The notes under the pieces were generated by a model, which saw only the letters and a program-made list of their open reading frames with translations, was not told the origin of the DNA and searched no databases. 64,000 bases of DNA, from positions 2,914,001 through 2,978,000 of the forward strand of contig NZ_JAKWBK010000001.1 in assembly GCF_022512515.1 (NCBI RefSeq), given 5' to 3'. Below, piece by piece: positions 24,245 through 35,127 of this stretch. Positions within the stretch are counted from its first letter, which is position 1. Each line of letters starts with the position of its first letter. A program made the translations under genes and the position numbers. Origin of the DNA: Paraniabella hibiscisoli. GTDB taxonomy: Bacteria > Bacteroidota > Bacteroidia > Chitinophagales > Chitinophagaceae.

Positions 24245-25189
24245 ATGAACAAGGTTAAAATTTCGAATACCAATCTGGAGATAGCTCCGTTAAATTTTGG
24301 TGGTAATGTATTTGGCTGGACCTTAGACGAGCAGCAATCCTTTGATATACTGGATGCTTTTGTAGATAAGGGCTATAATTTTATCGACACCGCAGATACC
24401 TATGCCTGGTGGGTAAATGGTACTGGCGGACAGTCAGAAACGATCATTGGTAAATGGATAAAAGCCCGCAATAACCGCGATAAGATTGTGCTGGCAACTA
24501 AAGTAGGTTCGGAAACCAAAGAGCATGGTTACGATATCAGCAAAGCGCATATCTTAAATTCGGTTGATGAGTCTCTGCAACGTTTACAAACCGATCATAT
24601 TGATTTGTATTATACCCATTTCGACGATAATAAAACCCCGGTAGAAGAAACCTTGTCGGCTTATGATGAAATAATCAAGGCGGGGAAAGTAAGGTATATA
24701 GCTGCTTCCAATCTATCTCCTGAAAGACTGGTAGCCTCTTTTGAGGCTTCAGAAAAAAATAACCTGCCCCGCTATGTAGCATTGCAGCCGCATTATAACT
24801 TGGTGGAACGGGAAAAATATGAAAAGGAATATGCGGCTCTTGTGCAACAATATAATTTGTCGGTATTCCCTTACTGGTCCCTGGCTGCAGGTTTTTTAAC
24901 AGGTAAATATCGCAGCGAAGCTGATTTTAATAAAAGTGCACGAGGGGCCGGTGCTGCAAAATACCTGAACGAAAAAGGAGTAGCCGTATTAGACGCTTTA
25001 GACCAGGTTGCAGCCCGTCATAACAGTACACCAGCAACTGTTGCTTTAGCCTGGTTGTTAGCACAACCTGGTATAGCAGCGCCTATTGTAAGCGCCACTA
25101 GCAAAGACCAGTTGGAAGCTTTATTTGCGGCTCCAGAATTATCACTTTCGCAAGAAGACCTGGTTGCGTTAGATAACGCAGGTAGTTAG
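24245..25189 (+). CDS. aldo/keto reductase
   Basis: Intact cytoplasmic 314-residue NADPH-dependent oxidoreductase. The catalytic tetrad is visible: Asp and Tyr in FIDTADTYAWW, Lys in LATKVG, His in YYTHFDD; ALQPHYNLVERE and the SATSKDQL cofactor region follow. It resembles the YajO/Tas group. The substrate is unknown; in this setting it may act on a sugar-derived carbonyl. It ends 15 nt before a strong bidirectional terminator. Confidence 0.88.
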   Translation: MNKVKISNTNLEIAPLNFGGNVFGWTLDEQQSFDILDAFVDKGYNFIDTADTYAWWVNGTGGQSETIIGKWIKARNNRDKIVLATKVGSETKEHGYDISKAHILNSVDESLQRLQTDHIDLYYTHFDDNKTPVEETLSAYDEIIKAGKVRYIAASNLSPERLVASFEASEKNNLPRYVALQPHYNLVEREKYEKEYAALVQQYNLSVFPYWSLAAGFLTGKYRSEADFNKSARGAGAAKYLNEKGVAVLDALDQVAARHNSTPATVALAWLLAQPGIAAPIVSATSKDQLEALFAAPELSLSQEDLVALDNAGS

Positions 25190-25204
25190 ATATAACTTTT
25201 AGAA

Positions 25205-25236
25205 TTAATAAAGCCCGGCAACCCGGGCTTTATTAA
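25205..25236. terminator. bidirectional intrinsic terminator
   Basis: Perfect 14-bp stem TTAATAAAGCCCGG / CCGGGCTTTATTAA with a CAAC loop, between the + strand aldo/keto reductase and the minus-strand DUF3472 gene. A and T rich flanks on both sides fit termination in both directions. Confidence 0.9.
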
Positions 25237-25242
25237 AACAAA

Positions 25243-27026
25243 CTACTCAACAATAGCAGTCACGGTTGTTGAGTAGGTTGTGTTGCCATTCTGATCTACC
25301 TGTGCAATCCTGATAAATATTTTTTCTTTTTCGTCGTTGGTTAGAGCTTCAGCCGGGTTTTTGTCACAGGCCTGTATACCTGCAGTTAAGAAGAGGCTTG
25401 TAGCAAAAGCAAAATTTCTAAAATTCCTTCTTTTAAAATTTATGCCTATAAAGCCTATAACTAAAAATGCAGCGAAAGCAGGGATACCCAGTTTTCCGGC
25501 TATATCAGAAACATTGATATCAAAACTATAGTCAATAGCGGTGCTGGAATTGCCGTTAGCGGCTTTAGAGTTGATAGTTCCTATTTTTTTAAACACAGTA
25601 CCGTTTACTGACGCCTCGATATCAAAAAAGTCATTGTTAGTTTCTGCCAGACTGTTCCAGTTTACCTTGAGGATATCTGCTTTAATATGGGCGTTTATAA
25701 TGCCAAAGGTTACCGGAAGTGCCTGTGCTTCTGCTTCAAGACTGCTCAGGTCTACATCCGGGGTTGGCTCTTCAGGCATATGGAAGCTTGTGTTTATGTT
25801 TGGCCCATAGTCGTTAAAGAATCCATTATGTCTCATAAAGAAAGCTCCGTTTTCTATTCCTCCCTGGTAGTCCTGCCTGTTGTTACCCTTAGCTATACCA
25901 TCTGGTATAAACGTGGCTGAAGTGGAGGGCGTCCACGATCCGGAAGTAGCACTTTCCTTGAACCAGAAGTTGCTATAATATGCTTTGCTGGTTAAGTAGC
26001 CGTTTTCAGGATTAAAGCCTTCCAGGAAAGACCCGGGACTTGCAACGTAGCTGTTAGTATTGGGTCTTCTGAAAGTGGCAATAAATTTCCAGGAACCTGA
26101 CTCAGGTGCATAAAACCAGGCTGAATACAAAGTATTACCTGCCCCATCGGGTACAATTTTCGTTAAAAACCGTACTTATTACCCGTTATCCATTGAAAAG
26201 GAAATATGGTATTAGTGCCTTCTCCTTCACCGCTAAAACTGCCTCCGGCTACATTATCTCCGGTCTTCACTACCACCGTACCACCGTTACTCATATCTGA
26301 TGGATTCCAAACTGAAAAAAGAACTCTTCTTTCCGTTTCGCTATTCACCTGTATGCCCATGTAGCCACCAGAGAAGCCATTAGACATATAGTAAGTTCCG
26401 ATGGGATCATTACCTGCCGGTACCATAAGTTCGTGATACATCCATTGATAATTTCCAGACGGCTTGGCAAAACTGAGGTTAAGCGATGAACCCCGGCGCA
26501 CCCAGTAGAACCCCGCGCCAGGGGTTGTAGAAGGTTCGGCAGCGTACACCGGCGCAACGGCGGTGGCATCACCCCCAATCATAATATCCATAACATCAGC
26601 AACGATACTTCCGGCCCTCGTTGTGCCCTGTATGTCAATTTTGATATAGCCCGTGTCAGTAATATTTACCGTACCGAAATAGTGATCGGTATAAGCAGTA
26701 GCCGCGGGAATGCTTTTACTGAACGATTGCCCGTTTACCGTCAAACGGATCGTATTGGTTTGAGGACCCTTGGCTCTTATTCCTACATTCAGCGTGCCAG
26801 TGTTTTTAATTTTAACATAAGTGCTGATTACAGTTGAAAGGTGAATCCAACTGGTTATGCCATAGGGCGAGTAATGATTGATTTTAGCACCCGGTTTTGA
26901 TCCCGCAGTAATATAAGAATTCCCACCAGTGGGGACATTAATTAATATCCGGTCATCTGCCATAATTCTGGTAAACGACGCGATCAAAAAAGCAGCTAAT
27001 AGCAGGGTGAATTTTGTTTTCTTCAT
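25243..27026 (-). CDS. DUF5077/DUF3472 secreted protein with unusual C-terminal hydrophobic module (one frameshift)
   Basis: About 594 residues. Signal peptide 1-23; a DUF5077-like beta domain (LINVPTGGNSYITAGSKPG ... MIGGDAT); a DUF3472 domain (FYWVRRGSSLNLSF, YHELMVP, YMGIQVNSETERRVLFSVW, FRRPNTNSYV). The break near 26165 (T5 on the coding strand) is mended by one T, giving KYGFLTKIVPDGAG. After DUF3472 comes a fibronectin-like segment (LPVTFGIINAHIKADILKV), a hydrophobic helix GIPAFAAFLVIGFIGI, a basic patch KRRNFRN, a second hydrophobic stretch ending in a lipobox-like LTAGIQACDKN, and a 42-residue tail. The function of DUF3472 proteins is unknown; many occur in polysaccharide clusters. 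The only minus-strand gene inside region 3. Confidence 0.75.
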
Positions 27027-27352
27027 AATAATTGGTAATTTTTTGAAAAAGCAAGACAGTAAACGGGTGTAACGATCGCAACTTAAAAAATGCTGACAAG
27101 CAAGCGTTAAAGTTTTTGGTTGCTTTCAACCTAACTGTTCCGATATAGCAACTAAACTAGTATAAGGTGCAAAGTGATCAGGGGGGAATTGTAAAGAAAA
27201 TAGGTGGATATTGTAAACTGTCTTATAAATTCTTGATTTTTAATATATATATTATTACAAATACAAATGGAATTTGTATAAATACAGTTTTGTTATCAAA
27301 AATTTATTTATTATTTTTAATTGTACGATTAACAATTAAAAATACAATTGCC
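27027..27352. promoter_or_regulatory. divergent intergenic region with two inverted repeats
   Basis: A 326-bp AT-rich gap between the divergent DUF3472 and GH51 genes. It holds ATACAAAT-GGA-ATTTGTAT at 27261-27279 and an 11-bp stem TTTTTAATTGT / ACAATTAAAAA at 27314-27342, 10 nt before the GH51 ATG. Both are plausible regulator sites (the latter could also be a leader hairpin). The arms of the first recall GntR/AraR-type operators but no regulator is assigned. Confidence 0.45.
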
Positions 27353-28895
27353 ATGAAGAAAATGACGCTGGCCCTGCTGGCAACAGTTTTAGGAGCCGGA
27401 ATGAATGCACAGGTAGTAACCACCACATTAAATACCGATGAAGCGCAAACTACCATTAGCAAACATATATATGGGCATTTTGCTGAGCACCTGGGTCGTT
27501 GTATTTATGATGGTTTTTGGGTAGATGAAAAAATGGATGTAAGAAAGCAGGGACGCATCAGGCTGGATGTGGTAGATGCGCTAAAGAAAATTAAAATACC
27601 TAACCTGCGTTGGCCCGGCGGATGTTTTGCAGATGAATATCATTGGCGGGATGGTATCGGTAAACCAGCCGATCGGCCGAAAATGGTAAATACTAACTGG
27701 GGCGGCGTTTCAGAAGATAATAGCTTCGGTACCCATGAGTTTTTAGAGTTATGCGGCCTCTTAAATACAGAGCCTTATGTTGCGGGTAATGTAGGCAGCG
27801 GTACCGTAGAAGAAATGGCTAAATGGGTGGAGTATCTGAACTCTCCCGCACAAAGTACCATGACCGAACTGAGAAAGCAAAACGGCCGGGAACAGCCCTG
27901 GAAAGTAACTTATTGGGGCGTTGGTAATGAGAGCTGGGGCTGCGGGGAAATATGACGCCGGAGTATTATGCCGATCTCTATAAACGATACGCTACTTACG
28001 CGCGTAATTATCCGGGAGCTCCATTGAAAAAAATTGCAAGCGGCGCCAATGCCGGTGATTACCGGTGGACGGAAGTGTTGATGAAAAATGTTCCGCGTAA
28101 CCAGATGTGGGGGTGACATTACACTACTACACGCTACCTACCGGCAACTGGAACGGTAGCAAGGGCTCTGCCACAGCCTTTAATGAGCAGGAGTATTTTA
28201 AAACCATGAAGAATTGCCTGCACATGGAAGAGTTGGTGCAGAAACATTCGGCTATCATGGATAAATATGATAAAGAAAAACGTGTAGCGCTGGTGGTAGA
28301 TGAATGGGGCATATGGACGGATATAGAGCCTGGCACCAATCCTGGTTTCCTGTACCAGCAAAATAGTTTAAGAGATGCGCTGATTGCCGGTACCACCTTA
28401 AATATATTTAATAATCATGCAGACCGTGTAAAGATGGCCAATCTGGCACAAACGGTGAACGTGTTGCAGTCTATTGTATTAACAAAAGGAAAGGAAATGC
28501 TGCTGACGCCTACTTACCATGTATTTGACCTGTTTATGGGGCATATGGATGCTAAGTTGATTCCTATGAGCTTTACTACACCAGATTATGTAAGCGGCGG
28601 AGAAAAGATCCCTGCCATCAACGCTTCGGCATCGCTGGACTCCAATGGCAAAATGCATATTACCCTTGTGAATATCGATGCAGCAAAAGATATAACACTG
28701 AATGTATCGCTTAAAGGTAAAAACTATAAGACGGTTAATGGAAGGATACTAACATCCAAAAGTTTTACTGATATTAATACCTTTGAAAATAAAAATAAAG
28801 TGGTTCCGGCGGCGTTTAACGGCGCTAAAATTGAAAACGAAGCGCTGAATATCAAACTTCCCCGGTTGAGTGTGGTGAGCATTACATTAGGTTAA
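27353..28895 (+). CDS. glycoside hydrolase family 51 alpha-L-arabinofuranosidase (two frameshifts)
   Basis: Retaining alpha-L-arabinofuranosidase of about 514 residues, with signal peptide (1-19, [20 protein letters not shown]). Blocks: [40 protein letters not shown], the acid/base Glu in [13 protein letters not shown] (about 193), and the nucleophile Glu in LVVDEWGIW (about 317); a C-terminal beta domain ends [12 protein letters not shown]. Two breaks, near 27944 (GGGG) and 28110 (GGGG), are each mended by one G. The start is ATG 27353, not the longer upstream reading, because it begins the signal peptide. It releases arabinose side chains from arabinan, arabinoxylan or arabinogalactan. Confidence 0.92.
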
Positions 28896-28913
28896 ACAGG
28901 CCCCGTAAACAAA

Positions 28914-28925
28914 TCAAACGTTTGA
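28914..28925. promoter_or_regulatory. perfect palindrome TCAAACGTTTGA (LacI-type operator candidate)
   Basis: A perfect 12-bp palindrome followed by AAT, 89 nt before the metallophosphoesterase start and 18 nt after GH51. It matches the palindrome at 4901-4918 and the half-site at 14383, so it is probably an operator of a shared LacI-family regulator. Confidence 0.5.
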
Positions 28926-29013
28926 AATAATAATTTCTTAACAGCAAAACCAGAAATAGATCGATTATCGTTATTATTGTTGCCGCCATTTTAATTTTTT
29001 ATACCCCAACGTT

Positions 29014-30068
29014 ATGAACAAGAAGTTTTTTCTGTTATTCTTTATAGCAGGCATTTTTAGTTGCAAAACGGCATCGGTACTCACAGATTATGGCGTAGAT
29101 AAAGGCGATGAGTATGCGTCTATCGCAGTTTTACCCGATACCCAGTATTACACCGCCCTACGGTATGGCGGCAAAATGAGCATGTTTCAGAACCAGGTTG
29201 ACTGGCTGATCAAAAATTACCAGAAGGAGAAAATCGCGTATAAATTCACCTGGGTGATATAACCGATCATAATGCACCGGTTGAGTGGGAGCGTGCCCGG
29301 TCGGAGATGTATCGCCTGGATGCTACCAATATTCCTTACGGTCTGGCCGTGGGTAATCATGATCAAACACCCAACGGAACAGCTTCAGCAGGCAGCGATA
29401 CCACACAGTATACACGTTATTTTGGCAAAGCACATTTTGGTAACCGTCCCTGGTACGGAGGTGCATTAGGCAATAACAATAATAATGATACGCACTTTGA
29501 CCTTTTTACTGCCAATGGAGATAAATACATGGTCATGTATTTCGCCTTCAATCAACCGGATTATAAGGGATATAATGAAGCCTACGAAAAGCAAATGCTT
29601 CAATGGGCTGATAGTGTGTTAAGTGCGCAGTCCGACAGGAAAGCGATACTGGTATGCCACAGCATGCTGGGTAAGCCCAAAGGCACAACCAGTGGCGATA
29701 AACCAGGCGCAGGTGATAATAGTCTGCAGAGTAATTTTACGCGCCAGGGTACGGGTATTTATGAAATGGCTAAAAATCATGGTAACGTATTTTTAATGCT
29801 GGGCGGCCATATCGCCGGCGAAGGTTATAGAAAAGATACCTATAACGGCAATACGATTAAAACCTATCTTTCCGACTATCAGTCGAGGCAAAGCGAGCCT
29901 TATGGTGGCGCTAAAGATCGTAACGGCGGTAATGGTACCATGCGATTAATGCGGCTGAATAAAACAAAGCAAACATTAAGTGTGGTGACTTTTATCCCGC
30001 AGGCAAACGGTTCAGTGATAAAAGAAACAGATGGGGACAGCCAGTTTACTGATGCCCTGTATCAATAA
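29014..30068 (+). CDS. calcineurin-like metallophosphoesterase lipoprotein (one frameshift)
   Basis: About 351 residues; lipobox FIAGIFSCKT makes it a lipoprotein. The two-metal phosphoesterase motifs are in order: AVLPDTQYY (D-x-Q variant of DxH), HLGDITDHN (GDxxD), AVGNHDQTP (GNHD), VCHSMLG and LGGHIAGEG. One A is missing near 29238; adding it restores YKIHLGDITDHN. Secreted metallophosphoesterases are frequent in Bacteroidota polysaccharide loci, but their substrates (phosphorylated glycans, nucleotides) are generally not known. Confidence 0.82.
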
Positions 30069-30091
30069 AATAAAAAGATCGAATACAAATT

Positions 30092-30913
30092 ATGAGCAAC
30101 AACAAATTTTCTCTTGCAGGTAAAGTAATTATAGTAACTGGCGCTACAGGTGTGCTGGGATATTCGTTTATAAAAGACCTGGCAGGTCAGGGGGCGATTG
30201 TGGGCGTATTGGGACGTAATGAAAAAGTTGCGGAAGAAAGAGTTGCTGAAATAGAGGCAGCCGGCGGACAAGCGATTGCGTTAATCGCTGATGTGGCAAA
30301 CCTGGATCAGCTCGAAGCGGCATTAAAGAAAGTGCTGGATAAGTATGGAAAAGTGGATGGGTTAGTAAATGCTGCAGGCGGCAATCAGCCGGGAGCCGTA
30401 GTACAACCTGATGGGAAGATTTTCGAGCTGGATATAGATGCCTTAAAACATGTGATGGACCTGAACCTGTTTGGTACCCTGTTGCCTACACAGGTGTTTG
30501 GCAAGGCAATGGCTGAAACGGCAGAAAAAGGAAGCATCGTAAATATTTCTTCCGTAGCAGCTCATGGGGCTGTGACCAGGGTGTTAGGATACAGCCTGGC
30601 TAAAACGGCCATCGAAGCTTACACAAAATGGTTTGCAGTAGAAATGGCCAATCGTTACGGCGACAAATTAAGAATGAATGCGCTGGTGCCCGGCTTTTTC
30701 CTGGCCGAGCAAAACAGGCGATTGCTGACGAATGAAGATGGTACCTATACAGACAGGGGCGATAAAGTAATTCGTAGCACGCCCTATAAGCGTTTTGGAA
30801 ATCCTGATGAGCTAACCGGTGCGCTGATCTGGTTGCTAAGTGATGAGTCTACTTTTGTAAATGGTACTTCCATTAAAGTAGATGGCGGCTTTACTGTTTT
30901 TAGTGGTGTGTAG
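30092..30913 (+). CDS. SDR family D-mannonate/fructuronate-type oxidoreductase
   Basis: Intact cytoplasmic 273-residue short-chain dehydrogenase. Cofactor motif VTGATGVLG, VNAAGGNQPG, catalytic Ser in NISSVAAHG, and Tyr/Lys in GYSLAKTAIE. It closely fits the Bacteroidota SDR form of fructuronate reductase (D-mannonate oxidoreductase), including the RVLGYSLAK and GFFLAEQNRRLL segments. It would interconvert D-fructuronate and D-mannonate, the substrate of UxuA at 22215; the assignment is from sequence memory plus context. It lies 23 nt after the phosphoesterase. Confidence 0.82.
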   Translation: MSNNKFSLAGKVIIVTGATGVLGYSFIKDLAGQGAIVGVLGRNEKVAEERVAEIEAAGGQAIALIADVANLDQLEAALKKVLDKYGKVDGLVNAAGGNQPGAVVQPDGKIFELDIDALKHVMDLNLFGTLLPTQVFGKAMAETAEKGSIVNISSVAAHGAVTRVLGYSLAKTAIEAYTKWFAVEMANRYGDKLRMNALVPGFFLAEQNRRLLTNEDGTYTDRGDKVIRSTPYKRFGNPDELTGALIWLLSDESTFVNGTSIKVDGGFTVFSGV

Positions 30914-30948
30914 CGTATATTTACTCCCTAACAGAAATAGTGTCTTTT

Positions 30949-31818
30949 ATGCCAACTATAGAAAGTAATGATATAAAAGTAGAAATAGCCGCCCAGGGAG
31001 CTGAATTGCAGCGTATCACCGATAAAAGGACTGGTGTTGAATATATGTGGAATGCTGATCCTGCCTATTGGGCCAAACATTCTCCCATATTATTTCCGAT
31101 AGTAGGTTCGCTTAAGGATAATACTTACCTATACGAAGGCATCCCGTATAACTTGCCCCGTCATGGGTTTGCGCGGGAAATGGAATTTCAGCTATACCAG
31201 CAGAGCGGGCATGGGCTTACTTTTAAGCTAAGCAGCAATGAAGCTACTTTGACCAGGTATCCCTTTCCATTTGAATTGTACATTGAGTATTTGGTTGCCG
31301 GGCCGGTATTGAGTGTGAGTTACCGCGTAGTGAATATCGGCGAAAAATCAATGTACTTCTCTATTGGCGGGCATCCCGCATTTAAAGTGCCCATTTTTGA
31401 AGGGGATACTTATACCGATTATACACTTGAATTTAACCAGTTTGAAAATGCCGGCAGGTGGCTATTGGATAATGGCTTGCTGGAAAACGGCACCGTGCCG
31501 CTGCTGGAAAATACGGATCAGCTGCCGCTTCGTAAGGAACTGTTCGAGGCCGATGCCATTGTGTTTAAGAAATTAAGCAGTACCAAAGTAAGACTGATAC
31601 AGGAGCGCACCGGTAAAGGATTTGAATTTGACTTCAACGGCTTTCCTTATCTGGGTATATGGGCGGCTAAGGGTGCCGACTTTGTATGTATCGAGCCCTG
31701 GTGTGGCATAGCCGACAATGTCGATAGCAATCAGCAGTTGGTTGAAAAAGAAGGAATCAATGAGTTGGGCGCCGGAGGATTATTTGAGCGTACCTGGAAA
31801 TTCGCTGTTATTGATTAG
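30949..31818 (+). CDS. aldose 1-epimerase family protein
   Basis: Intact 289-residue cytoplasmic mutarotase-like protein. ATG 30949 is preferred over a GTG 9 nt upstream. Family signs: AQGAELQRITDKRTGVEYMW, LPRHGFARE (with the His/Arg region), GGHPAFKVP, and the C-terminal Glu region CIEPWCGIADN. It probably converts sugar anomers or hexose-6-phosphate epimers in the pathway of released sugars. Last gene of the long + strand run. Confidence 0.87.
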   Translation: MPTIESNDIKVEIAAQGAELQRITDKRTGVEYMWNADPAYWAKHSPILFPIVGSLKDNTYLYEGIPYNLPRHGFAREMEFQLYQQSGHGLTFKLSSNEATLTRYPFPFELYIEYLVAGPVLSVSYRVVNIGEKSMYFSIGGHPAFKVPIFEGDTYTDYTLEFNQFENAGRWLLDNGLLENGTVPLLENTDQLPLRKELFEADAIVFKKLSSTKVRLIQERTGKGFEFDFNGFPYLGIWAAKGADFVCIEPWCGIADNVDSNQQLVEKEGINELGAGGLFERTWKFAVID

Positions 31819-31955
31819 CTGGCCTGGTGAATTTACAGCAATTTTTGGCAGGCGTGGTAGTGTACCAAAACTGTAATACCTAATATATTTCTAAAATTTA
31901 ACATCTACGCTCCTGCGTATCGTGTTTATCAATTATCTTTCAGCCTGTTTAAATA

Positions 31956-34275
31956 ATGAAACAGGCTTTTTGTTTATTCCTTTTATTGATAGGGGTATCT
32001 GTTAGCTATGCGCAACAGAAGTTTACCCTCAGTGGTACTGTTCGTTCAGAACGAACAGGCGAAACGGTTATCAATGCCAGCGTAAGGTCCGTTAATAGTA
32101 CCGATGGGGTAAGTAGTAACGAGTACGGCTTTTATTCTATTACCTTACCCGAAGGTGAATATGAAATTGAATATAGCGCTATTGGCTTCAATGCCATCGT
32201 AGAAAAGATCACCCTTAAACAGAATATTACCAGGAATATTTCTTTGCCCGATGAGATAAAGGACCTGGAAAATGTAGTGGTTTCAGCCAGCGGCAAAGGC
32301 CGGACAATTACCAGTACTCAAATGGGCGTGGAGCGGCTTACCATGAAGGAGGTGAACACCATCCCCATGCTTTTGGGAGAAAGAGATATTTTAAAAGCGA
32401 TTCAGCTACTGCCAGGTATTAAACAGGCCGGAGATGGGAACAGTGGCTTTTATGTGCGAGGTGGCAGCGCCGATCAGAATCTGATCCTTTTAGATGAAGC
32501 GCAGGTATACAATGCCTCACACTTGCTGGGTTTTTTCTCTACTTTTAATTCAGATGCGGTTAAAGACATCACCGTTTATAAAGGAGGAATGCCGGCTCAG
32601 TATGGCGGACGATTATCATCTGTGCTGGATGTTAAAATGAATGAAGGAAATAATCAGAACTATGAGCTGAGTGGCGGTGTAGGGCTGATATCTGCCAAGC
32701 TCAACCTCGAAGGCCCCATTCAAAAAAATAAATCTTCTTTTTATTGTCGGGCCGCAGAACTTATGCCGATGTATTTGTGCCATTAGCTAAAGACAGCTCC
32801 ATCCGGAACAATAAACTTTATTTTTACGATTACAACGCTAAGTTCAATTATAAAATAGGAGAGAAGGATAATATCTATGTATCGGGATACTTCGGGCGCG
32901 ACTATTTATCACTGGATCAGCAGTTCGGTATCAATTGGGGAAATATTACCGGAACCCTGCGTTGGAACCACATCTTCAATAGTAAGCTGTTTTCTAACAC
33001 CTCTTTTATCTACAGCGATTTTGATTACAATATCAATATCAATAATCCAAGCAATGACCTGGATATCTATTCCAAGATCCGCGATCTGAACTTAAAGCAG
33101 GAGTTCCAGTGGTATGCTGGTAGCAAGCACGCTGTACGTTTTGGATTTAACTCTACCTATCATAAAATACGGCCGGGGATGTAACCTCATCTGGTACAGC
33201 CAGCTTTAATAATTTTTATTTGCAGGACAGGTACTCCTGGGAGAATGCACTCTTTGCAACAGACACCTGGAAAGCAGCACCCTGGTTGAACATTACCTAT
33301 GGCGCCAGGCTCACTTCTTTCGCCATCCTCGGTGAGGGCGACTTTTACGAGCTGGACGGCGATGGGAATGTTACAGATACCCTAACCTACAGCAAAGGGC
33401 AATTGGTAAAGAACTACGTTAATCTGGAGCCACGCCTGGCAGCCAGCTTTATCATTAATCCGTCATCATCATTTAAGGCCTCTTATGTACGAAATGTGCA
33501 GAACCTGCATCTGATGTCTAATTCTACTACAGGGTTTCCCACCGATAAATGGTTAGCGAGTACGAATATTATCAAACCTGAAATAGCAGACCTGGTAGCT
33601 TTAGGGTGGTATAAAAACCTGGCGGGAAATCAACTGGAATTTTCTACGGAGATCTATTACAAAAAGATGCAGAACCAGATTGATTACAGAACCGGCGCTG
33701 ATGTTTTTACTAATGATGCAATTGAGTCACAGATCTTATTTGGAGTTGGGCGTGCATATGGCTGGGAAGTTTTTCTAAAAAAGAAAACAGGTAAAACTAC
33801 CGGATGGATCAGTTATACTTTGGCTAAAACTGAAAGAAAAATTGAGGGGATTAATGACGGGGAATGGTATAATGCAAGGCAGGATCGTACCCATGATGTT
33901 GCCATCGTGGTGAATCATCAGCTAAGCAGGCGATGGAACCTGGCCGCCAACTGGATCTATTATACAGGCGATGCGGTTACTTATCCCAGCGGTAAATACA
34001 TCATCGACAACCAGGTAGTTTTTTATTATACCAAAAGAAACGCAGACAGGATGCCGTCCTACCACCGCCTTGATCTTGGGGCCACCTGGCTGTTAAAGGA
34101 TCGAAAGAAGTTTCGCTCAGAACTGGCTTTCAGCCTCTTTAATGCTTATGGGAGAGAAAATCCCTATGCCATTACTTTCAGGCAAAGCGAAGATGACGCG
34201 ACAAAAACAGAAGCGGTCAAAACCTCTCTTTTCCGTTTTGTGCCATCTATATCCTATAATTTTAAATTTAAGTAA
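31956..34275 (+). CDS. TonB-dependent outer-membrane receptor with carboxypeptidase-regulatory N-domain (two frameshifts)
   Basis: About 773 residues, signal peptide 1-19 (LLIGVSVSYAQ), then a CarboxypepD-regulatory-like domain (FTLSGTVRSERTGE, YEIEYSAIGFNAI), a plug domain (LKAIQLLPGIKQAGDG, FYVRGGSADQNLILLD, MPAQYGGRLSSVLDV) and a 22-strand-type barrel ending NFKFK. Breaks near 32738 (T4) and 33177 (GGGG) each take one base. It is smaller than the SusC proteins in the window, lacks a SusD partner, and is followed 1 nt later by DUF4249 genes: a known TonB receptor plus DUF4249 pairing of unknown ligand. Confidence 0.88.
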
Positions 34276-34276
34276 G

Positions 34277-35127
34277 ATGTCATCATTTTGGAAATGCATA
34301 GCAATTATGGTGATCTCATCCTTTCTGCTGGCGGCTTGTGAGCGCGTTATCCAGGTAGATATTAAAGATCAGCCACTCCGGTTTGTAGTGGAAGGCGTTT
34401 TAACGGATGACAGCACATGCAGGGTTCGTTTGTCGCGAACCAGTAATTTTTATGATACGATCAATTTGGTAGGTGTCACTGGTGCGAAAATAACTATTGC
34501 TGAAGATGGTAAGACTCCTGTTGTGTTAAATGCTTCCAATAACCGGGGTGAATACCGGGCCGCGTTTACCGGAAGACCCGGAAGAACTTATCAGTTGCGT
34601 ATAGAGTACACAGATGCGACAATGACTCATGTCTTTACCGCTTCATCTACTATGCCGCAAAAAGTTACATTGGATAGTTTGTATGTATCAGAGCGTGTTT
34701 TTCTGGGTAAAACAAGGATGATGGCAGCCATCCGGTTTAAAGATCCCCCTGCTCCAGGCAATGCCTATCGGTATGTACAACGTGTGGATGGTGAATTGGA
34801 GACAACCGTGTTTGTTACCAAAGACGATCTTATTAACGGACGCACAGTGGTAGATGAATTATTGATATTTAATGATGACTATACTTTAAAAAATGCGACC
34901 AGCTAAGCGTAGAGCTGCAAAGTATCGATCAGCCTAACTACTTATTTTGGTACAGTCTTAGCCAGGGTTCTCTCGGGTCTTCACAATCTGCATCTCCGGG
35001 CAATCCTGCGTCTAACATAAAAGGTGGCGCATTGGGCTATTTCAGTGCCCATGCCGTATCCGCCCGGCATATTGCGGTTTTTCCTGATTCTACCTGCAGC
35101 TATTCCCCCGAAAATTCGAGGCGATGA
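34277..35127 (+). CDS. DUF4249 lipoprotein (one frameshift)
   Basis: About 283 residues, lipobox LLAACERV. The family pattern is LRFVVEGVLTDDSTCRVRLS, GAKITIAEDG, YQLRIEYTD, then FKDPPAPGNAYRYVQR, DDYTL and LSVELQSIDQPNYLFWYSL. A base is missing near 34893 (A6); the restored end is HIAVFPDSTCSYSPENSRR. The gene starts 1 nt after the TonB receptor stop and its own stop overlaps the next ATG by 4 nt, so the three form one translation-coupled unit. DUF4249 proteins are cell-surface lipoproteins that accompany TonB receptors. Confidence 0.85.
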
